DNA of 64,000 nt from JAVVTR01 sp036653535 (GTDB taxonomy: Bacteria > Bacteroidota > Bacteroidia > Bacteroidales > P3). The stretch spans positions 1-64,000 of the forward strand of contig JAVVTR010000003.1 in assembly GCA_036653535.1 (NCBI GenBank). The letters are read 5' to 3'. The position numbers were made by a program, and so were the translations under genes. Within the stretch, counting starts at the first letter, position 1, and each line of letters starts with the position of its first letter. Of the stretch, positions 17,342 through 26,490 are shown one piece after another. A model generated the notes under the pieces. That model worked only from the letters and a program-made list of their open reading frames with translations. It searched no databases and had not been told where the DNA came from.

Positions 17342-17962
17342 ATGAAAGAACAATGGAAACCCGGAACCATGATTTATCCTCTTCCTGCGGTATTAGTGGG
17401 ATGCGGAAATACTCCAGATAATTATAATTTAATTACGGTTGCATGGGTCGGAACGCTTTGCACTAATCCTCCTCTTTGCTATATTTCCTTACGCCCCGAA
17501 CGACACTCCTATCATCTTATTAAAGAATATGGCGAATTTGTTATAAACCTCACTACTGCCGCTATGGCCAAAGCCACGGATTGGTGTGGTGTTCGCTCTG
17601 GAAAAGACTATAAAAAGTTTAAGGAAACCGGTCTACATTACCAAGCGGCTTCCATTATTCAAGCACCGAGCATCCAAGAATCTCCGCTTAGTATAGAATG
17701 TAAAGTTAAACAAATTATGGAATTAGGATCCCACCATGCCTTTATTTCCGAAGTGGTTCAGGTTTTAGCCGATCCCCAATATTTAAATACAGAAACAGGA
17801 AAATTAGAATTAGAAAAAGCGCATTTATTAACTTATTCGCACGGAGAATACTTTGAAATAGGAAAAAGTTTAGGCCATTTTGGATGGTCTGTGCGAAAAA
17901 AAGATAAAACACAAAAAAATAAAGTTTTCCGAAACATTCAAAATAAAAATAAACCAAACTAA
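17342..17962 (+). CDS. Flavin reductase family protein (FMN-binding)
   Basis: 206-residue protein of the flavin reductase-like split-barrel family. Typical blocks are the N-terminal WKPGTMIYPLPAVLVGCG, NLITVAWVGTLCTNPPLCYISLRPERHSY (FMN-binding region, seen in pieces), EFVINLTT and SPLSIECKV. The start at 17342 matches family length; a longer open frame from 17159 would run through the putative promoter. It may supply reduced FMN or bind FMN as an electron carrier; the partner is not indicated by the neighbours. The S9 peptidase gene begins 12 bases after its stop, so the two probably share a transcript. Confidence 0.85.
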   Translation: MKEQWKPGTMIYPLPAVLVGCGNTPDNYNLITVAWVGTLCTNPPLCYISLRPERHSYHLIKEYGEFVINLTTAAMAKATDWCGVRSGKDYKKFKETGLHYQAASIIQAPSIQESPLSIECKVKQIMELGSHHAFISEVVQVLADPQYLNTETGKLELEKAHLLTYSHGEYFEIGKSLGHFGWSVRKKDKTQKNKVFRNIQNKNKPN

Positions 17963-17974
17963 ATTCAATCTTTT

Positions 17975-19891
17975 ATGAAAATTTTAAAAATAAGTAAGTA
18001 TGTCATACTCTTAGCAATGCCGCTAATGATGGCCTGTGCACACAAACAAGTAAGACAAATTCCACTGGAAGATTTTTTTAAAAATCCGGAATGTAACGAT
18101 TATAAAATTTCTCCCGACGGCACCTATTTTTCCTATATGGCTCCTTTTGAAAACAGACGTAATATTTTCATTCAAAAAGTAGGCGACACTTCTTATAAAC
18201 TACGGCTAACAAGCGAAACCAATAGAGATATAGCTGGATATGCTTGGGCTAATAAGAACCGTATTATTTATTTAAAAGATTCCGGAGGCGACGAAAACTA
18301 TCGTTTGTATGGTGTAAATATAGATGGCAGTAATGCCATTACTTACACTCCAGCTGGGGTAAGAGTGCAAATAGTAGACGAACTTCCCGATATAGATTCT
18401 CTCATGATTATAGAAACTAACGAAAGAAATCCTCAAATTTTCGATGTCTATCGTCTAAACCTAAACACAGGTAAATATACCATGGTTGCCAAAAATCCAG
18501 GAAATATACAAGGCTGGATGACCGACCATGATGGAAATATACGAGTAGCTTATGCTATTGTAGATGGTGTAAATACTCAAATTCTGTACCGTGCCACAGA
18601 AAAAGATGCGTTTAAGCCAGTACTAACAACTTCTTTCAAAGAATCTGTAAATTTTGAATTTTTTACCCCCGACAATCAATATGTTTACGCCACTACTAAC
18701 TTAGGTAGAGATAAAACTATTTTAGTAAAGATGGATCCTGCTACTGGAAAAGAAATAGATTCTCTGTACAGCAATGAAAAATATGATATAGAAGGGGCTT
18801 ACTATTCTCAAGCTAAGAAAAAACTTATTAGCGTTTCCTGTCAAGGACATAAGGGCATTATTCGCCATTTTTTCGATGCGGACACTAAGGATATGTATCA
18901 AAAATTAGACAAGCAACTACCCAATATGCAAATCCGGACGTCTGCTATGACCAAAGACGAAAACACTCGCATTATTTATGCTGGAAACGACAAAAACTAT
19001 GGAAGTTATTATCTTTACGATGTAAAGACAAATAAACTAACCAAAATTAGCGATTTGGCTCCTTGGCTTAAATCGGAAGACTTATCCGATATGATTCCCA
19101 TTACCTATCCTTCTCGCGACGGACTTACTATAGAAGCTTATTTAACCTTACCTAATGGTTTTACTCTAAAAAATGCTAAAAATCTACCAGTAATCATTAA
19201 TCCTCACGGTGGACCATGGTCAAGAGATGAATGGGGATATAATCCAGAAATTCAATTTTTAGCCAATCGTGGTTATGCCGTTTTACAAATGAATTTCCGT
19301 GGATCCACTGGTTTTGGACGTAAATTTTTAGAAAGTTCCTACAAACAATGGGGGCAAAATATGCAAAATGATATTACCGATGGTGTAAATTGGCTAATAG
19401 AAAAAGGCATTGCAAACCCCAAAAAAATTGCCATTTATGGCGGTAGTTATGGTGGATATGCTACCCTTGCCGGAGTAGCATTTACTCCCGATTTATATGC
19501 TTGTGCGGTAGATTACGTAGGAGTATCTAACCTATTTACTTTTATGAATACTTTCCCTCCCTATTGGGTTCCTATGCGTGAAATGATGTATGAAATGGTT
19601 GGAAATCCGATTGAGGATAGTATTATGTTGGCAACTTACTCACCCGCCTTACACGCCGACAAAATAAAAGCCCCTTTATTTATAGCTCAAGGAGCTAACG
19701 ATCCTCGTGTAAACAAAGATGAATCCGACCAAATGGTGGAAGCTCTTAAGAAACGTGGTATAGCGGTAGAGTATATGGTAAAAGACAATGAAGGCCACGG
19801 TTTTCATAACGAAGAAAATAAATTTGCTTTTTATGGAGCTATGGAAAAATTTTTAGCAAAATATCTAAAAGAAGAAAGTAAAGCTAAGTAA
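17975..19891 (+). CDS. S9 family (prolyl oligopeptidase-like) lipoprotein peptidase
   Basis: 638-residue serine peptidase. The N-terminus has a lipoprotein signal (MKILKISKYV, hydrophobic run, LMMAC), so it is probably anchored in an outer or inner membrane facing the periplasm. Residues about 40-370 form a beta-propeller (SPDGTYFSYMAP, NRIIYLKDSGGDENYRLY). The C-terminal alpha/beta hydrolase has the nucleophile in YGGSYGGYA (about residue 491), acid in GANDPRV (about 574) and His in EGHGFH (about 608). It resembles acylaminoacyl or dipeptidyl aminopeptidases and should release amino acids or dipeptides from peptides. Exact specificity cannot be read from the sequence. Confidence 0.9.
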   Translation: MKILKISKYVILLAMPLMMACAHKQVRQIPLEDFFKNPECNDYKISPDGTYFSYMAPFENRRNIFIQKVGDTSYKLRLTSETNRDIAGYAWANKNRIIYLKDSGGDENYRLYGVNIDGSNAITYTPAGVRVQIVDELPDIDSLMIIETNERNPQIFDVYRLNLNTGKYTMVAKNPGNIQGWMTDHDGNIRVAYAIVDGVNTQILYRATEKDAFKPVLTTSFKESVNFEFFTPDNQYVYATTNLGRDKTILVKMDPATGKEIDSLYSNEKYDIEGAYYSQAKKKLISVSCQGHKGIIRHFFDADTKDMYQKLDKQLPNMQIRTSAMTKDENTRIIYAGNDKNYGSYYLYDVKTNKLTKISDLAPWLKSEDLSDMIPITYPSRDGLTIEAYLTLPNGFTLKNAKNLPVIINPHGGPWSRDEWGYNPEIQFLANRGYAVLQMNFRGSTGFGRKFLESSYKQWGQNMQNDITDGVNWLIEKGIANPKKIAIYGGSYGGYATLAGVAFTPDLYACAVDYVGVSNLFTFMNTFPPYWVPMREMMYEMVGNPIEDSIMLATYSPALHADKIKAPLFIAQGANDPRVNKDESDQMVEALKKRGIAVEYMVKDNEGHGFHNEENKFAFYGAMEKFLAKYLKEESKAK

Positions 19892-19916
19892 TGATAGCTT
19901 TTCTGTATTCCTAAAT

Positions 19917-19953
19917 AAAAAGTGGAATTTACTAAGGGTAAATTCCACTTTTT
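19917..19953. terminator. Bidirectional terminator between the S9 peptidase and recO
   Basis: A perfect 15-base inverted repeat (AAAAAGTGGAATTTA and complement) with a 7-base loop, A tract on the left and T tract on the right. It sits between convergent genes and should serve both. Confidence 0.85.
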
Positions 19954-19989
19954 ATTTAAAAAACTTAGGGATAGCTAGTCTTTCTTCTT

Positions 19990-20742
19990 CTACCCATGAA
20001 ATACTTCCTGTAGTATTTCCATAGACTTCACTTCTCCTATAATGGGTAACTGAATTCTATAATACTGAACTATACATCTTAACACCTGCTGTCTCTGACT
20101 TAAATTCAGCTGAGGTCTCTCGTTTCCCTGCTCCAACATTCCTTTCTCTTGCTGTTCTTTCCATAATAAAAAACAGCGAAATAGGCTTGCCATATTTTCA
20201 TTCAAATAATCCAAGTGAGAAGGTGGCTCCACGCAAAAGCAGCCCTCTCTCATGTCGAAAAGCTTGCTCTTATCATTTTCTTCTCTACGAGGATAAAAAC
20301 CTAAAAAAGCAGATAAATCAAACAAAAAATACAGATGAAAATCCGCATTAAAGTTTTCTTTGGAAGCATCAAATTCTCTTAGAGAATACCATATATAATC
20401 AAAAAGTTTGTTATCCGACTCTCCCTCATTTAAGCATTTATTCAACATTTCAGACAAAAATACCGCAATGCCGCTTTTTCTTATATCCATATAAAGACTT
20501 TGATAAGGATAGGCTAATTTTACCTCTTTCAGGTAATGTAGTTGATTTTTTTCTATGTGCGCCGTAATATCCAATTCTGTAAGAGGAAAAAACAGAGCAG
20601 ACTTTTGTTTGGATCCAACTTTACGCATTCCTCTTACCATAAAACTTTGTACTCCACGTAAGCGTGTATAAATCTTTAAGATACTACTACTATCGCCATA
20701 TTTTATTTGTCTAAGAACAATCCCCTCTGTATTGATAATCAT
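19990..20742 (-). CDS. recO: RecO, recombination mediator
   Basis: 250-residue RecO, which with RecR loads RecA on SSB-coated DNA. The N-terminal OB fold starts MIINTEGIVLRQIKYGDSSSILKIYT and continues RGVQSFMVRG, typical of RecO; the remainder is helical (LSEMLNKCL, FLFDLSAFLGFYP). A longer open frame begins at 20853 inside porZ, but the ATG at 20742 fits the family and overlaps the porZ stop by four bases (ATGA). Expression is therefore probably coupled to porZ. Confidence 0.9.
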   Translation of the reverse strand: MIINTEGIVLRQIKYGDSSSILKIYTRLRGVQSFMVRGMRKVGSKQKSALFFPLTELDITAHIEKNQLHYLKEVKLAYPYQSLYMDIRKSGIAVFLSEMLNKCLNEGESDNKLFDYIWYSLREFDASKENFNADFHLYFLFDLSAFLGFYPRREENDKSKLFDMREGCFCVEPPSHLDYLNENMASLFRCFLLWKEQQEKGMLEQGNERPQLNLSQRQQVLRCIVQYYRIQLPIIGEVKSMEILQEVFHG

Positions 20743-23096
20743 CGTATAAAAAAGATTTTGCAAACTACTTTCTGTGAACCATCTTCCTTGCAGGCAAATA
20801 CCAATAACACACCGGAAGTAGGACGTCGCCCACTTAATGTATATCCATTCCAAGAAAGTTGCCCGCCTATAGCTTGTCCCTGATAAATAAGATTTCCGGA
20901 TACATCTGTTATTTTCACAATAGCATCGGAAGGTAAATTTTTAATAGATATATAACCATTATATTCCGGACGAACCGGATTTGGAAATGCTATAGCTTTT
21001 TCCCCTTCCTGTACAAAAGTACTATTAGTTCTATATCCCAATAGTCCGTATTGATTCGCAACGAATAATTCCCCCGAAAAAGGATCCATAGATAGAGCTG
21101 TAATATGATTAGATATTAAAGGAGAATTATCTATGGTGAAATGTTCCAATTCTTGGGTGCCATCGGCGGAAACTAAAAACAATCCATTAGAAACAGTACC
21201 TATCCACTTGCGATTAGCTCCATCCATAACTATAGCACTAACCTGATCGTTTTTCAAAAGTTCTATTATATATTCTCCGGAGGGAACCATAATAGTTTTC
21301 GTTTCTACCGAAGAGATATTTCCATTAGGATTATCAAATATGGTAGCATGCTTATCTATTACTTTTATTCCTCTATTGGTTCCCATCCATATATGCCCTA
21401 AATCGTCTTCTATAAAACAAAAAACATTGGAAGTGGAAAGACTATTGCCATAATTGGCATCTATATGCAAGCCCTCTATTTGTCCACCTTTTTCTCTATA
21501 AACCCTAAGAGTATTATTATCGTCCAATATCCATTTTTGCTGCCAATAATCGACCAATATGGTATTAATTCTATCGCAAGAACCTAAAAAAGAAATATTA
21601 TAGGCCTGCCAGCTTCCATCTCTTTTTCTTACAGAAAGGGCCTTTTCTGCCATGGGATTCGTAACCCACAAATTTCCAGAAGCATCAAAGGCAATACCAT
21701 AAGTACGACAAGTTCCATTTCCTGCCATATCATACTGCAAGCTACTGTTTTCAGGTCCATACTGCGCCACTAATTGATCGTTTTTAAATTCTAATATACC
21801 AGTGGTAGAGGTGGCAGAAAAAAAATGTCCAGCCTCCAAAGGATCTTCCAAGGTCTCTATAGCAGATGGATAAGCTGCAAGTTTACTTAAGCCTTCTTCC
21901 CCTGCATCATACCTCTTCCATTTATCACCCATCAATAAACTAACTTGAAATGGAGTATATTCAGGAGCGAAACTACCACTATACCCCCCTGCAGATATGG
22001 ACAAATATTTTCCAATATGAGAAAGGCTAAATATATCATTGGAAATAGGGCCTTCTTTTCTATACCAATGGGATACTCCTGTTTGTTGTTCATATTGTAC
22101 TAAATAGCCGAATCCACTGGCAACCCATAAATTTCCATATTTATCTAATATGGCATCGTATGGAATAGCAATTTTTTTATCTCCATTATAATCTACAAAA
22201 AAAATGGATTTCCATTCTGCATTAAAAATTTCCACCCCCCATCTCTGGGTATGTTTGTTAAATGCACATCGAATAAAATAGTTGGATCCCCCAATCAAAT
22301 TACTCACTTTGGAAATATTGGCGGTATCGAAAGGAACCCACTCTTGATTAGGCTCACCCACATAGGTCACATCCATGGAATTTTCCGAATCTAAATTGGA
22401 ATTTTCTACCGAAAGTATCCATTTATTTCCCATTTTTGCACAATGAGTTACTTTCTTTCCTGTAAAAAACGCTTCCTTTTTCCAAACCGAAAAATCATTC
22501 AAATTTGGAGCATTTTTTAAAGCATATATAAATCCACTTTCCGTGGAAGCATAAATATAATTTGCATCCGTTTTTACATCCAAAACTTCCATAGCAGTAT
22601 TGTTGGGACCTATAAAATAGGTTTCCTTAATTTCTATTTTGCTTATGTCTAAGACCACTATTCCAAAACCGCAAGCCAAATATGCATATTTCCCATCTGA
22701 AAAAATACGGTTAATTTTTTTAGAGCCAATGATATTTTTATTTTTTACTTCTGGAAGATTATAAACCTCCTTCCCGGAAATAATATCTATATTTCCATCT
22801 TGGTATCCAACGATAATTTTTCCGGAGGGATGGCTTCCCACGGCACTAATCCCAACAGACGATAAGCCTTGTTTTTTACTAAATTGAGAAAAGGTATTAT
22901 CGCGCATATCCACGTAAACTAACTCGGTAGACATAGCTCCATAAATTTGATCTCCAACCGGAGCTAAGCCTAAAATAGCCGTATTAGCAAAATACGTTTT
23001 CCATTGCCCTACTCCCTGTGCTATTAAAAGATCTAAACTACTAATATTCCAAAGCACCAACGTGCACAAAAGAGTCACTAACTTTTTTCTTCTCAT
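20739..23096 (-). CDS. porZ: PorZ-like type IX secretion component (beta-propeller protein with C-terminal sorting domain)
   Basis: 785-residue exported protein. It has a signal peptide (about residues 1-27, ending LLIAQ), then two beta-propellers built from two-component-regulator-like repeats (VGQWKTYF, LAPVGDQIYGAM, NLWVASGFGYLV, GHIWMGTNRGIKVID, RKWIGTVSNGLFLVS), and a C-terminal domain of about 85 residues (AFPNPVRPEYNGYISIKNL to VVCKIFFIR) like type IX sorting domains. In Porphyromonas gingivalis PorZ sits on the cell surface in the attachment complex with PorU, PorV and PorQ, processing cargo and joining it to A-LPS. The name is given from domain order and family resemblance. recO follows with a four-base overlap. 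Confidence 0.85.
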   Translation of the reverse strand: MRRKKLVTLLCTLVLWNISSLDLLIAQGVGQWKTYFANTAILGLAPVGDQIYGAMSTELVYVDMRDNTFSQFSKKQGLSSVGISAVGSHPSGKIIVGYQDGNIDIISGKEVYNLPEVKNKNIIGSKKINRIFSDGKYAYLACGFGIVVLDISKIEIKETYFIGPNNTAMEVLDVKTDANYIYASTESGFIYALKNAPNLNDFSVWKKEAFFTGKKVTHCAKMGNKWILSVENSNLDSENSMDVTYVGEPNQEWVPFDTANISKVSNLIGGSNYFIRCAFNKHTQRWGVEIFNAEWKSIFFVDYNGDKKIAIPYDAILDKYGNLWVASGFGYLVQYEQQTGVSHWYRKEGPISNDIFSLSHIGKYLSISAGGYSGSFAPEYTPFQVSLLMGDKWKRYDAGEEGLSKLAAYPSAIETLEDPLEAGHFFSATSTTGILEFKNDQLVAQYGPENSSLQYDMAGNGTCRTYGIAFDASGNLWVTNPMAEKALSVRKRDGSWQAYNISFLGSCDRINTILVDYWQQKWILDDNNTLRVYREKGGQIEGLHIDANYGNSLSTSNVFCFIEDDLGHIWMGTNRGIKVIDKHATIFDNPNGNISSVETKTIMVPSGEYIIELLKNDQVSAIVMDGANRKWIGTVSNGLFLVSADGTQELEHFTIDNSPLISNHITALSMDPFSGELFVANQYGLLGYRTNSTFVQEGEKAIAFPNPVRPEYNGYISIKNLPSDAIVKITDVSGNLIYQGQAIGGQLSWNGYTLSGRRPTSGVLLVFACKEDGSQKVVCKIFFIR

Positions 23097-23175
23097 ATTT
23101 ATTTCATTTCCATTCTATGGCACAGACACCATTTTGACTTACCTTTTCCATAACTACCCCACCATAGATAAGCCA

Positions 23176-23206
23176 CAAATTTAATATTTTTCGGCCGCTT
23201 TTCAAA
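23176..23206 (-). promoter_or_regulatory. Promoter of porZ-recO
   Basis: Minus-strand TTTG (23203-23206), 19 bases, TAAATTTG (23176-23183): a full match to the Bacteroidetes promoter pattern. It lies 80 bases above the porZ ATG. Confidence 0.75.
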
Positions 23207-23511
23207 CTTCTGAAAAAAAACGAAAAATTCCAATGCCAAATGCAATTTTTAGAGAATTAGAAAAGAAACAAAAATTCCTTTTAAGCAATGTCTATTTGCA
23301 TATGCCCCACTATGTCCCGCTATGTCCCGCAAATTGTATGTAGAGAACTTAAAGACAATCGTAGGGTATAAGGAAATTATTTCCGTTGATTTGTTCCAAA
23401 TTCTTCTAAAAAACGTATAGATTTTCTCCGTAAATAAACAATAATTTTTAGAGCTTTTCTTAACAGAAAAGCTCTAAAAATGAGGGTGTGTCTAAACTAT
23501 CTTTTTCTTTT
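23207..23511. other. Gene-free stretch with an orphan 16-bp hairpin
   Basis: No gene was recognised here. The notable element is a perfect 16-base inverted repeat at 23445-23480 (TTTTTAGAGCTTTTCT and its complement, loop TAAC), which looks like a bidirectional terminator although no gene ends beside it. TATGTCCCGC occurs twice in near succession around 23310-23335. Immediately right of the hairpin, GAGGGTGTGTC could be an insertion-sequence end. Confidence 0.6.
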
Positions 23512-23580
<69 letters not shown>

Positions 23581-23626
23581 GGAGACAAAGAGCGGATCAA
23601 TCCGGAATTGCGGTGGAGTGCTAAAA

Positions 23627-23874
23627 TTACGCATAAATTTTGGTTAGTCTAAAAAGGAAGAAAGGAAGAAGAATACATCTCTAACGCCTCTAAATTGTCG
23701 TCTAAATTCTTTTATTTTGGCATTAAAAGATTCGGCGGCATTGGTGGCTCGATGGAGGAAGTAGTTTGTAATGATGGCGTAGTTGTTTTGGAAGGTTCGA
23801 AGCAGGGTGTTAAAGTGCTTGCTATTGAGTTCTTCGACATACTTGTACCACTTTAGTACACTACAACTATCCAC
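23627..23874 (-). pseudogene. ISAon1-type transposase C-terminal remnant
   Basis: Minus-strand fragment holding the conserved C-terminal block of ISAon1-family (ISL3-like) transposases: HFNTLLRTF, NNYAIITNYFLHRATNAAESFNAKIKE (seen as overlapping pieces) and RRQFRGVRDVFFFL. The N-terminal and most catalytic sequence is absent. Near the end an 8-base insertion of TTTCTTCC type throws the frame into an early stop at 23644; without it the protein would finish RLTKIYA at 23627. So it is both 5'-truncated and frameshifted. The 247 bases from here to the next gene are AT-rich and show nothing recognisable. Confidence 0.8.
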
Positions 23875-24121
23875 AGCTTATAAATTTTATATCTAAAAAA
23901 AACATGTATTTTTGTAAAAGTTATTATTCTGTCGCATAAAAAATATCAGTTTTATGTTTTGATAATCTTGGTATGTTTAACGGCAATTGGACCATAGAAG
24001 TTGTATAATTTTAATTTTTCGCCTTAAATAAATTTAGATTTTTATTTAGCTTTTCATAATAACTAAAACATATTAACTGAACCATAATAAACCCTATTAT
24101 ATTTCTATACAATTATCATCC

Positions 24122-25021
24122 ATGAATTTAAAAACCACTTTTGCAAAATTTCCTCTTGCCTTACAATTTTTATATCTTACTCTCATTTTTGTTGGATGTT
24201 GGATGCTTAGCGGAGGCTTAAGCACTTTGGCCTGTTATTTAATTTTCGGACAAACCAATTTATCCACCCCACAAACTTTGTGGCTTTTTCAATCCTTATC
24301 TTCTTTGGGAACCTTCTTACTTCCAACACTTTGGTTCGCACAATTAAAGGAAGGAAACCAAATAGATTATTTAAAAACAAAATCACCTATACATTTTTTA
24401 GATGTGAGCTGCGCCGTCCTTTTATTTCTTGTGTCTATTCCTTTGATTTCGTACATTATAGAATGGAATAAGAACATACACTTTGGAGCACATATGCAAA
24501 TTTATGAAACCATGTTTCGTAATCTATCCGAAAAATCGGAATACATTTTCTTTTTGATGCTACAAACCTCCTCTTGGGCGGGATTATCTATTTGTATTCT
24601 TGTTATGGCATTAATTCCGGCTATTTGCGAAGAATTTTTTTTCAGGGGTTGCCTACAGAATTTTTTTACAGAATGGTTTAAGAATCCATCTATAGCCATT
24701 TTTGTAACAGCATTAGTATTTAGTTTAATACATCTCGATCTTTTGGGTTTTTTCGCAAGGTTTCTCTTAGGGGTTTTGTTGGGATATATTTTCTATTATT
24801 CCGCTTCCATTTGGGTATCTATTCTAATACATTTCATAAACAATGCCTCCGTTGTTGTTTTGTTTTTTTTGTTTCATAACCAAATGTCGAACCTAAATCC
24901 CGATAAATTCAATCATTCTTTCGGTCTTGTCTTTACTCTAATTAGTTTACTTCTTTCCGTACTTCTAACTGTTTTCTATATACGCCATAAACGATCTACT
25001 AAAAAGATAGTTAAATTCTAA
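24122..25021 (+). CDS. CPBP family intramembrane metalloprotease
   Basis: 299-residue membrane protein with about eight hydrophobic segments. The CPBP (Abi/CAAX protease-like) motifs are present: EEFFFRG near residues 170-176, FSLIHLDLLGF (metal-binding His) and HFINNA near the C-terminus. Enzymes of this family cut within the membrane; in bacteria some act in bacteriocin self-immunity or protein processing, but the substrate of this one is unknown. It stands alone: the left neighbour is a dead transposase, and amtB lies 218 bases to the right with its own candidate promoter. Confidence 0.88.
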   Translation: MNLKTTFAKFPLALQFLYLTLIFVGCWMLSGGLSTLACYLIFGQTNLSTPQTLWLFQSLSSLGTFLLPTLWFAQLKEGNQIDYLKTKSPIHFLDVSCAVLLFLVSIPLISYIIEWNKNIHFGAHMQIYETMFRNLSEKSEYIFFLMLQTSSWAGLSICILVMALIPAICEEFFFRGCLQNFFTEWFKNPSIAIFVTALVFSLIHLDLLGFFARFLLGVLLGYIFYYSASIWVSILIHFINNASVVVLFFLFHNQMSNLNPDKFNHSFGLVFTLISLLLSVLLTVFYIRHKRSTKKIVKF

Positions 25022-25069
25022 GGATCCATCTAAAATAAAGAAAGCATTAGGTTGTTTTCTATATTTCAT

Positions 25070-25077
25070 TATATTTG
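25070..25077 (+). promoter_or_regulatory. Candidate -7 box for amtB (TATATTTG)
   Basis: TATATTTG 162 bases above the amtB ATG; a TTG at 25052 is too close (15 bases) to be an ideal -33. The long leader between contains repeated AAGGTTAAG/AAAGTTAA-like stretches but no recognised riboswitch. Confidence 0.4.
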
Positions 25078-25239
25078 TAGTTTTAGAAACTGTCTAATTT
25101 TACTAAAAAAAATTAGTCACTTCTTAGCCTTAGTTAAGGTTAAGACTAAAAAAGTTAAAAAGGCTAAGGATTTTTTCAAAGCCAATTTTAAAACACCAAG
25201 AATTAATCACGGAAAAATTAACCACCTAAAAAAAACGCT

Positions 25240-26445
25240 ATGTTAGATATAAATAATGGAGATGTGGCCTTTATGGTAATCACTACCGTCCTTGTTTTTT
25301 TTATGACCCCTGGTTTGGCTTTCTTTTACGGAGGACTTATGGAAAAGAAAGATTCTCTGACTATGATGTTTTACTCTTTTATGGCGGTGGGAATAGTCAC
25401 CGTTATGTGGGTTTTGGGCGGTTTTTCTATGGTATTTGGATCCGACATAGGTGGAATAATAGGCGATCCTACACAGTATTTTATGTTGCAACATATGGAT
25501 TTCAGCATCAATCCAAACTACGGATCTAAAATTCCTTTTCTGATGTTTTTTATGTATCAACTGATGTTTGCCATTATTGTAGCACCACTAATGACTGGCG
25601 CTTTCGCTGGCAGAATGAGCCCCGGAAACTGGATAAAAATGTTAGTTCTATGGATGCTTCTAATTTATTTCCCAGTGGCACATTGGGTATGGGGAGGCGG
25701 CTTTTTGAGTCAATTAGGCTTTGTAGACTATGCAGGTGGTACCGTTATCCATGTTACAGCCGGTTTTAGTTCTCTAATGGCTATTCTTTTTTTAGGTAAG
25801 CGCTTAGAAATACCGAAACGTAATTACGGAAATATGAATCTTGTCCTTATTGGTTTTGCTATTTTATTATTTGGCTGGTTCGGCTTTAATTCAGGAGGAG
25901 CATTAGATAGTGGTGAAAAAGCAGCCATAGCCTTTACCAATACCGGAATTGCTGCCGGATTTTCTACCGTAGTATGGATGATTATTGCCTACTGTTTTCA
26001 ACACAAATTCTCCATGGTAGAATTAGCTACCGGTGCCGTAGCCGGCTTAGCAACCATTACCCCTGCTGCAGGTTATGTGAGTCCTCAATTTTCTGCTCTT
26101 ATTGGTATTATTGCTGCTATAGTGTGCTACTTTTGTGTTCAAGGGTTAAAATACTGTAAAGTGGACGATGCTTTAGGAGTTTGGGGCGTTCATGGAATGG
26201 GAGGTTTTACCGGAACCCTATTAATAGGCCTTTTTGCAGATCCTATGATCAACGGGGTTTCCTTAGGTGGAAAACAATTTTTAATACAATTGGTAGGAGT
26301 GGTTTTTGTAGTGATATATTCTATGTTTTGTACTTGGATTATTTTAAAACTTATAAGCCTTACTTCTTCTCTAAAAGTATCCGATAAAATACAAAAAGAG
26401 GGCTTAGACCAAGCATACATGAAAGAAAACGACCATATTCAATAG
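25240..26445 (+). CDS. amtB: Ammonium transporter AmtB
   Basis: 401-residue channel for ammonia/ammonium with about eleven membrane spans. It starts MLDINNGDVAFMVITTVLVFFMT (read as two pieces), and has PGLAFFYGGL, the first pore His in PVAHWVWGGG, GGTVIHVTAG, and the second pore His in WGVHGMGGFTGTLL. There is no N-terminal signal sequence, as in many Bacteroidetes Amt proteins. No glnK (PII) gene follows, unlike the usual pairing, so any regulator is encoded elsewhere. ade follows after 45 bases on the same strand. Confidence 0.95.
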   Translation: MLDINNGDVAFMVITTVLVFFMTPGLAFFYGGLMEKKDSLTMMFYSFMAVGIVTVMWVLGGFSMVFGSDIGGIIGDPTQYFMLQHMDFSINPNYGSKIPFLMFFMYQLMFAIIVAPLMTGAFAGRMSPGNWIKMLVLWMLLIYFPVAHWVWGGGFLSQLGFVDYAGGTVIHVTAGFSSLMAILFLGKRLEIPKRNYGNMNLVLIGFAILLFGWFGFNSGGALDSGEKAAIAFTNTGIAAGFSTVVWMIIAYCFQHKFSMVELATGAVAGLATITPAAGYVSPQFSALIGIIAAIVCYFCVQGLKYCKVDDALGVWGVHGMGGFTGTLLIGLFADPMINGVSLGGKQFLIQLVGVVFVVIYSMFCTWIILKLISLTSSLKVSDKIQKEGLDQAYMKENDHIQ

Positions 26446-26490
26446 AGTCCATATTCCCTATAGATTTTCCTCTCTACCAATAAGAAAAAC

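Noticed and set aside
24122..25021. Bacteriocin immunity locus because of the CPBP protease
   Set aside because: No bacteriocin precursor, exporter or regulator gene lies nearby.
25052..25246. Open frame of 64 codons before amtB
   Set aside because: Basic, low-complexity sequence with no recognisable family; it contains the candidate amtB promoter and overlaps the amtB start.
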